This document shows, piece by piece, positions 59,023 through 64,000 of a stretch of DNA of 64,000 bases. Under the pieces are notes generated by a model. That model was not told the origin of the DNA. It saw only the letters and a list, made by a program, of their open reading frames with translations, and did not search any database. Numbering within the stretch: position 1 is the first letter of the stretch; each line of letters starts with the position of its first letter. Position numbers and translations under genes: made by a program. The DNA comes from Pyrobaculum neutrophilum V24Sta (GTDB lineage Archaea; Thermoproteota; Thermoprotei; Thermoproteales; Thermoproteaceae), in contig NC_010525.1 in NCBI RefSeq assembly GCF_000019805.1, forward strand, positions 992,001-1,056,000, in the 5' to 3' direction.

Positions 59023-60024
59023 ATGAAATTAGCGTTGAAATGGAAAACAGGAGTTGGCTATATAAAACACCTTCAATGGAATCCAAAGGGAGGTATCCTC
59101 GCCGTTGTTTATCGACCACTAGAAATGTCAAAAGATAAAAACAGCAAAGATTTATTGGTATTTTTCCATACTTCAGGTATAAGTTTGTGGCGTTTAAAGT
59201 CTACTTCGTTTGATGCTCTTGCGTTTTCACCTGATGGCTCTCTCATAGCTGTTGCCGCATATAATTATGAGAAATCTACTGTAACAATAAGAGATATCGA
59301 AGGTAGAGAGAAAAAACTAAGAGACTATGAAGAAGAAGAATATAAATTAGAAGTTTATACAATTACAGAAAAGTCGCTTCAAAGAAAGAATACCTTTAAA
59401 ATTGCTTCAAACATACGCTCTATAGCGTTGTCAAGTGATTATATTATGGCAATAGTAACAGAAGACAACGTTGTATCGTTTTGGAATATTAAAAAGAACT
59501 TTGCAGAAGAACTCTGGCGTTGGAGAGTTGATACACAAGCTTCTATTACTAATCAGGGGACTCCTTTGGTGAGGTTCAACCCAGTCAATGCCAACCTAGT
59601 AGCTGTGAGTACTAGTAATGGTGAGATTATCTTCGTGGATCTAAACAGTAGGACTATTCACAGACATGTCTCAGCGACAAAATTTGTCGAGTGGAGTCCT
59701 GATGGTAAATTACTTCTGGTTAGCGGTAATGGAATACTAAGGGTATATGATGATCAAGCTAGGCTCCTCGATTCTGTCCCTGCCGATGGAGAATCTGCGA
59801 CGTGGATCTCAAATGACACAATCCTAGTTGCCGGTTCCACCATTTCTACATATTCTATAAAAGAAGGCAAGTTGAAACCTTTAGACCAAGAATTAGATAC
59901 GTTAAAGTGTGAATGTTTTGATGGCATTATGCATATGAGCTACAGCGCGCCGGATAATATGCTAGCGTTAGTATTTAAGCTAGGTAATGTTTCTAGACTT
60001 TGCACATATAATATTATTATTTAA
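59023..60024 (+). CDS. WD40-like beta-propeller protein
   Basis: 333 residues with repeated blades: FDALAFSPDGSLIAVAAYNY, ALSSDYIMAIVTEDNVVSFW, VRFNPVNANLVAVSTSNGEI, VEWSPDGKLLLVSGNGILRV. No signal peptide, so probably cytoplasmic. TTTAATACGG about 25 nt upstream gives a leaderless start. The gene is distinctly AT-rich compared with its surroundings, suggesting recent arrival. WD40-like proteins serve as scaffolds and some act as sensors in defence systems; no specific role can be assigned. Confidence 0.75.
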   Translation: MKLALKWKTGVGYIKHLQWNPKGGILAVVYRPLEMSKDKNSKDLLVFFHTSGISLWRLKSTSFDALAFSPDGSLIAVAAYNYEKSTVTIRDIEGREKKLRDYEEEEYKLEVYTITEKSLQRKNTFKIASNIRSIALSSDYIMAIVTEDNVVSFWNIKKNFAEELWRWRVDTQASITNQGTPLVRFNPVNANLVAVSTSNGEIIFVDLNSRTIHRHVSATKFVEWSPDGKLLLVSGNGILRVYDDQARLLDSVPADGESATWISNDTILVAGSTISTYSIKEGKLKPLDQELDTLKCECFDGIMHMSYSAPDNMLALVFKLGNVSRLCTYNIII

Positions 60025-60085
60025 TATCGATCATAGAAATGGTCCTCAGGGAAATGTTTTTTAAGGCGTTTCCAGTGATAGGCTC

Positions 60086-60289
60086 ATGTCTTTGAAAAAC
60101 CATGATATAACGGAGGGTAAAGAAAAGAAAACACAACACATAATGAGGATGTCCTATGAGACATACCTAAGAGGGGTGATAGAGGGATTAATACAAGCAT
60201 ATAAAGTATCTGATGGTAAGACAAGCGAGATAGAAATAATCGACTGGATAACCGGGCAGAAAGTGATAATAAGCGTTAAGAGAACCTAG
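60086..60289 (+). CDS. Small protein after the WD40-like gene
   Basis: 67 residues: a helix (YETYLRGVIEGLIQAYK) then two short strands (EIEIIDWITGQKVIISVKR). A TTTTTTAAGG box is about 25-30 nt upstream. It has the same AT-rich composition as the WD40-like gene, so the two probably moved together. Function unknown. Confidence 0.5.
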   Translation: MSLKNHDITEGKEKKTQHIMRMSYETYLRGVIEGLIQAYKVSDGKTSEIEIIDWITGQKVIISVKRT

Positions 60290-60309
60290 TAAATTTCTAA
60301 CAAATGTAG

Positions 60310-60520
60310 TACGTGAGGAGCACCAGGGTGTACCTTGGCGGGGAGTACATGGAGTTTTCCGGCTCCTCCGTGGTGAAGGGGGCGACTGGGTGGCTGGCGG
60401 TTGGGGCGGACCAGTGGGGATCCGCCGGCTGAGGTGGTGGTCTCACCTGACCTCCCGCCTCAGTACTACGGGCGGGAGGTGGCGCGGTACCAGGTCAACG
60501 TGGAGTTTGCATCGGGCTAA
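60310..60520 (+). pseudogene. C-terminal piece of a secreted protein, frameshifted
   Basis: One frame gives YVRSTRVYLGGEYMEFSGSS and GWLAVGADQWG; after a shift near 60430 another gives PAEVVVSPDLPPQYYGREVA and YQVNVEFASG before a stop. There is no start codon or promoter. The GC-rich composition and beta-rich sequence fit the tail of the surface protein whose front may be at 58747-59001. Confidence 0.45.
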
Positions 60521-60553
60521 GTAAAGCTTAAAAATAATTGTTTTACTGTATAT

Positions 60554-62554
60554 ATGCGGGTTTTGGTGGCGCTTCTCTTTCTGGGGGCTACGGCCTACGC
60601 GGCGCAGTATGTGGGGAACGCGTCTGTTTATATGGCGTGCGGCGCCTGGGTTGTGGACTTCGGCCACTGCTATGGCGACTGTATGGGGTATATCTTCATA
60701 CCTGGCTACGGGGCTAGGGACGTGGTTAGGGTGTACGTGGGGGGTAGGGAGGTCCCTGTGAATTTGACCTCTATCCCCGTGGACGACTTCTATAGGCCGT
60801 ACTTCATCGTTGGGTCTTTTAGGGCTAGGGCGGTGGGGCCCGTGAGGGTGGAGTCGGGCTACGGGGTGGAGGCCTACATCTTGGTGAACTTCGGCGTTGG
60901 GCCTTCGGGGTTCCACCAGCTGTATGTGACTCCCTTCATAGCTGGCCGGGGCTACACGAGGGAGGTGGTTCTGAACTTCACGCGGCCTGGGAGGTTCTGG
61001 GTCTGCACCGTGGGGAAGTACGCGGGGGAGGCATACGCCTTGGCCAACGGGACTTGGGTTAGGGCTTCGGTCGAGAGGGGCTACTACAAGGGGTTTGTGC
61101 AGGGTTTGGGCGAGGCGGTGCGCTTGTTGTGGGCGTATGTGCCGGAGTCCGCCGTGAAGGTGGCCTACGTCTACGTCTACACGCCTCCGCCTCCCGTGCC
61201 GCCGAAGAGGACCTACTTCGTGGGGCTCGACGGGGCGCCGGTGCCGGCTTGGGTTTTGTCGAGGCTCGTGGTGGGGGCGGACAAGGTGGGGGATGGCTAC
61301 GTGGAGTTCTACAGGTCGGCCTACCTGAACCAGAGCGGGGCGCCGGTGCCTCTCGAGGCCAACAAGACCTACGTGGTTAACGGGAGGCACTGCCGGCTGG
61401 TGGCTAGGACCGACAGGGGGGACGCACTGCCCATGGAGGTGTATCTGGGCGGGGAGAGGGTGGCCAGCGGGGTGGGGGAGGTTAGGACCTACTGCCTGCC
61501 AGAGACGCGGGTGAGGTACAGCTACGTGAGGCGGACCAACGCCACGTACGTGGCGTACAGCGGCGTGTCTCAGGGCAACGTCACCCTGCCTCTGTTGCCC
61601 GTGGCGTTGGTGTACCAGAGCGTGTTGGGGTTGCCGGTGGCTAGGGAGGTGACCTACGCCCCGCCTGGGTCCGAGGTGTCTATAGACACCAGGAGGCTGG
61701 GCTACAGCTATGTGTCTAGGGTTAGGGTGGAGGCGCCGCTGGAGATCGCAGTGGCGCCTCTCCCCCCGGTGGGGGCCTTGGGGGCGGCGGTGGCGGCGGC
61801 TCTTGCGGTCATGGCGGCTCTGAGGAGGCACGCCCTTGTTGGCTCGGCGGTGGCGTCTGTGGTGGTCATATCTGCGGCGCTGGCCGCCGTGGGGAGCGCT
61901 CTGGGCGGGATGATGCCGGGGGAGCTGGCGGCGGCTATCGTGGGGAACACGCCGCTTTCTGGCGACATGCTCCAGCTCTGGGCTTTGCTCCTGGGGCCGC
62001 CCATAATCTCGTGGCTGTGGAGCGCCCTTGACGCGGCTAGGCGGATGGTTAGGCCTCACATGGTGTTTCACGCGGGGGCCTCCACGGCCTCCTCGGCGAT
62101 TCTCTACCTAAGCCACGCCTCTCTTAAGCCGGCTGCCGCGGTGGTGGCCTTCTCCACAGCGGCGGCGGCGCTTCTGGTCTCCCTGGCTGTGTATACAAGG
62201 CTGGAGAGGTCCGTAGGCGGTTGCAGGGGGCCGTGCACGCCGCGGGTGGACCCCGCCGAGCTGGCGAGGGAGGTGGCGAGGTACGTCCACGAGGCTAGGC
62301 CCGAGGCCCGGCTACAAGCGCTGAGGGACATAGCGGCGAAGTACCTCCAGCTTGCCTTGAGGTCCTGCGGTCTCGAGCCCAGGGGCGACTTCGAACAGCA
62401 GCTGGCCTGCGCGGTTTCGGCGGGGGCTTTGACGAGGGAGGAGGCGGAGAGGCTTAGGAGGGTGTATCAGGGCAGGGGCGCTCCCGGGGAGCTCTGCCAC
62501 GAGCTCTCCAAGGTGGTTCCACTGGGGGAGGGGGTATGCGTAGAGATCCCATAA
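60554..62554 (+). CDS. Large surface protein with signal peptide and membrane domain
   Basis: 666 residues. A signal peptide (VLVALLFLGATAYA) leads to an about 380-residue exported domain with N-glycosylation sequons and a Pro-rich hinge (YTPPPPVPPKRTY), then four or more membrane helices (about 400-560) and a charged cytoplasmic tail with five cysteines. The plan is the same as in the paralogs at 15929 and 19248, but sequence similarity is not evident and its membrane part is GC-rich. The ATG is 25 nt after CTTAAAAATA. It overlaps the next gene by 19 nt. Confidence 0.75.
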   Translation: MRVLVALLFLGATAYAAQYVGNASVYMACGAWVVDFGHCYGDCMGYIFIPGYGARDVVRVYVGGREVPVNLTSIPVDDFYRPYFIVGSFRARAVGPVRVESGYGVEAYILVNFGVGPSGFHQLYVTPFIAGRGYTREVVLNFTRPGRFWVCTVGKYAGEAYALANGTWVRASVERGYYKGFVQGLGEAVRLLWAYVPESAVKVAYVYVYTPPPPVPPKRTYFVGLDGAPVPAWVLSRLVVGADKVGDGYVEFYRSAYLNQSGAPVPLEANKTYVVNGRHCRLVARTDRGDALPMEVYLGGERVASGVGEVRTYCLPETRVRYSYVRRTNATYVAYSGVSQGNVTLPLLPVALVYQSVLGLPVAREVTYAPPGSEVSIDTRRLGYSYVSRVRVEAPLEIAVAPLPPVGALGAAVAAALAVMAALRRHALVGSAVASVVVISAALAAVGSALGGMMPGELAAAIVGNTPLSGDMLQLWALLLGPPIISWLWSALDAARRMVRPHMVFHAGASTASSAILYLSHASLKPAAAVVAFSTAAAALLVSLAVYTRLERSVGGCRGPCTPRVDPAELAREVARYVHEARPEARLQALRDIAAKYLQLALRSCGLEPRGDFEQQLACAVSAGALTREEAERLRRVYQGRGAPGELCHELSKVVPLGEGVCVEIP

Positions 62555-63213
62555 CCGACCTACTCCAGCGGGCGCAGGCCGAGGCGGTGCGGAGCCAGAT
62601 AGCCAACGTGTTGCTGTATATGCTCCAGGAGGGGAGGAGGATGCTCGACGCGCCGGTGGAGGGGAGGCCGGTGTCTATCGTCCGGCAGAGTTTAAACTGC
62701 GAGGGGCGGGAGGCTGTGTTCGCCGTCAACGCCGGCGGGGCGCCTCTGACGGCCGTGGTGAGGTGGATCGCGGCGCCTGGCGCGGCGGAGGTCTTCTTCA
62801 GCGACGGCGTTAGGTTCGAGGGCAACCTGCTTAGGGACCCCTGCCGCGGCTTGGAGCTGGACCTCGCCCCCCAGCTGAGCTTCGTGGCTCTGTTTCTGCT
62901 GGCGTTTATATTCGGCGCGCCTTCTCTACCCCCGCTGGCGCTGGGCGTCCTGCTCGCGGTGTTGGCGTCGGTGATAAAGGCGGTCTACGCCGTGGCGGCT
63001 CAGGGGAGGAGCACGCCGGCTGGCTGGGCGCTGACCCTCGTCTTGTCCTTCATAGCGGGCTTCGCGGCGGGCCTCGTCTACGTCTTCGCTGTGCCTAAGC
63101 CGCTTGCTGATGTGTTTCCCAAGCTCGACCCGGCGGCCGCCGCTGTTTTGCTCAGCCTTCTTGCCGCCGTCTACTACCTCCCCCACGTGGCGTGGAGGAA
63201 GCTGAGGCGCTAG
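62536..63213 (+). CDS. Membrane protein in the surface-protein operon
   Basis: 225 residues. A soluble N-terminal part of about 115 residues is followed by four helices (LSFVALFLLAFIFG, LALGVLLAVLASVI, WALTLVLSFIAGFAAGLVYV, AAVLLSLLAAVYYL). It starts inside the preceding gene and so is translated with it, probably as a partner in the membrane. Function unknown. Confidence 0.7.
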   Translation: MRRDPITDLLQRAQAEAVRSQIANVLLYMLQEGRRMLDAPVEGRPVSIVRQSLNCEGREAVFAVNAGGAPLTAVVRWIAAPGAAEVFFSDGVRFEGNLLRDPCRGLELDLAPQLSFVALFLLAFIFGAPSLPPLALGVLLAVLASVIKAVYAVAAQGRSTPAGWALTLVLSFIAGFAAGLVYVFAVPKPLADVFPKLDPAAAAVLLSLLAAVYYLPHVAWRKLRR

Positions 63214-63385
63214 CGAGGATGTCCCACTCAAGTACGTAGTCGCGGGCGTCGGCGATAAATCTCGCGTGTCTTTTCGCCGAGTCGGCGGATCTGTGCACCC
63301 CCGCCAACCTCCAGCTGGGGTCCGCAATCCGCTCTCTAGTTATCAACACCCTCTGCTTTCTCTTGTTAACGTATACGTAGAACAC
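63152..63385 (-). CDS. Small hypothetical protein
   Basis: 77 residues from a GTG; GATATATAAC at about 63402-63411 (minus strand) gives a promoter at leaderless distance. The N-terminal FYVYVNKRKQRVLITRER and a helix with SADSAKRHARFIADARDYV look protein-like. The Ser/Gly/Arg-rich tail overlaps the end of the convergent membrane-protein gene. Confidence 0.5.
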   Translation of the reverse strand: MFYVYVNKRKQRVLITRERIADPSWRLAGVHRSADSAKRHARFIADARDYVLEWDILASASASSTPRGGGSRRRQEG

Positions 63386-63473
63386 AGGTCAAGAGAAGCC
63401 CCCAGTTATATATCCATCAGGTAAAACCGACGCCGCTACGGAGGGTTTTTTAAAGTGGATGTGTGCGGCGTTC

Positions 63474-63647
63474 GTGGTGGCGGTGGTCCACGTGTTGGGG
63501 GTTCACGCGTATACGCTCGCGAGATACGGCGTAGACCCCAACGACGACGTGGAAACAGCCGTGAAGAAGCTGGAGGCCAAGGCGCCCCACCTAGCCCGGC
63601 TTCTGAGGGAGGTCGCGTCTGGCTCTCCACTCCTCTTCCACGTCTAG
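63474..63647 (+). CDS. Small hypothetical protein with N-terminal helix
   Basis: 57 residues if the GTG at 63474 is used, about 23 nt after TTTTTTAAA (63447-63455); an ATG at 63459 is too close to that box. The start is hydrophobic (VVAVVHVLGVHAYTLA), followed by DDVETAVKKLEAKAPHLARL. It overlaps the 3' end of the radical-SAM gene. Confidence 0.4.
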   Translation: MVAVVHVLGVHAYTLARYGVDPNDDVETAVKKLEAKAPHLARLLREVASGSPLLFHV

Positions 63648-64000
63648 GCACCTCGCCCCGGCCTCTCTACAGAGCTCTTCTATTGTTTTCTTTACCTGTG
63701 TCCACCACTGTCTGCCGGCTTCTTGTCTGTAGGCGGGGGGTAGCCTCGCGTGGGCTCTGGGCTTGGGCCTGTATCTGTCGTATATGAGCTCGGCGCCTAT
63801 GGAGGCGGCGAGTTTTACAACCTCTGCGATGTCCTGCCGGCTGTCGTTGTAGCCCGGCACCACTGGGCCTAGGTATATCCACACCTTTACCCCCTCCTCG
63901 GCGAGCCTCGCGGCGGCTCTTGCCCTGGCTGTGGGGTGCGGGGCGGCGGGCTCCAACTCCAGGGCTTTGTCTCCCATGGCGGTGATGGTGATGCCCACGT
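63591..64000 (-). CDS. Radical-SAM family protein, cut by the right edge
   Basis: The C-terminal about 135 residues are present. Only the later part of the domain is seen: KALELEPAAPHP, then VKVWIYLGPVVPGYNDSRQD and ELIYDRYRPKPRA. The order resembles the Rv2578c/spore-photoproduct-lyase-like group of radical-SAM proteins (LEP-AP, then PxxPGxND). The CxxxCxxC cluster motif would lie beyond the window. Reaction unknown. Confidence 0.7.
   Translation of the reverse strand, partial: VGITITAMGDKALELEPAAPHPTARARAAARLAEEGVKVWIYLGPVVPGYNDSRQDIAEVVKLAASIGAELIYDRYRPKPRAHARLPPAYRQEAGRQWWTQVKKTIEELCREAGARCLDVEEEWRARRDLPQKPG

Overview
The window looks like a hyperthermophilic crenarchaeon of the Thermoproteales, most likely Pyrobaculum or a close relative. 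The signs are 24-25 nt CRISPR repeats of the kind known from that genus, a PaREP1-family gene remnant (a family named from P. aerophilum), GTG starts, and a TATA-like box about 25 nt upstream of many start codons, which implies leaderless transcripts. No rRNA or tRNA gene was seen. The assignment rests on recalled family knowledge, not on a search.

Layout. 1-3.5 kb: a P-loop ATPase cut by the left edge, a small hypothetical gene and CRISPR array 1 (16 repeats, its own repeat family). 3.5-16 kb: a defence-like region with a DndC/PAPS-reductase-like protein, two methyltransferases, an SF1 helicase plus Fe-S RecB-type nuclease operon diverging from a P-loop ATPase plus unknown gene, an ABC-type ATPase with a small nuclease-like partner, another nuclease-like gene, and DUF4065-like and HEPN-like genes. 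16-22 kb: two paralogous cell-surface proteins with very AT-rich membrane domains, back to back around a broken PaREP1 gene. 22.5-24.5 kb: a housekeeping NAD(P)HX repair enzyme and a small membrane protein.

24.5-55.5 kb is a large CRISPR-Cas super-locus. In order it holds cas6; leader 2 and array 2 (24 repeats, rightward); ATPase genes and a complete type I-A set (cas8a2, cas3'', cas3', cas5, cas7, csa5, csa3, then csa1, cas1, cas2, cas4 divergently); array 3 (25 repeats, leftward) with leader 3; a NurA / CARF-like / HerA island; leader 4 and array 4 (38 repeats, rightward); an ATPase plus Cys-rich protein pair; a type III-A set (csm2, csm3, csm4, csm5, cas10, then an unknown coupled gene); and a CARF-HEPN Csx1 ribonuclease. 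A single cas6 is visible, so it probably processes all arrays. Csm genes are chained by ATGA overlaps, and the type I-A interference genes overlap in a similar way.

55.5-64 kb: a decayed IS605-type tnpB next to a truncated gene, a second DUF4065-like gene with a zinc-binding partner, a secreted-protein gene apparently split by an AT-rich WD40-like unit, a large surface protein operon, and a radical-SAM gene cut by the right edge.

Most notable: array 4 is a hybrid. Its leader and first three repeats are array-3 type and its body is array-2 type, with the switch point mappable inside the leader. The HerA-NurA-CARF island lies exactly between two inverted leader copies, and both nuclease-system promoters lie directly behind CRISPR leaders. 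This island, and the 6.3-11.8 kb helicase-nuclease-ATPase module, are the best candidates for undescribed systems.
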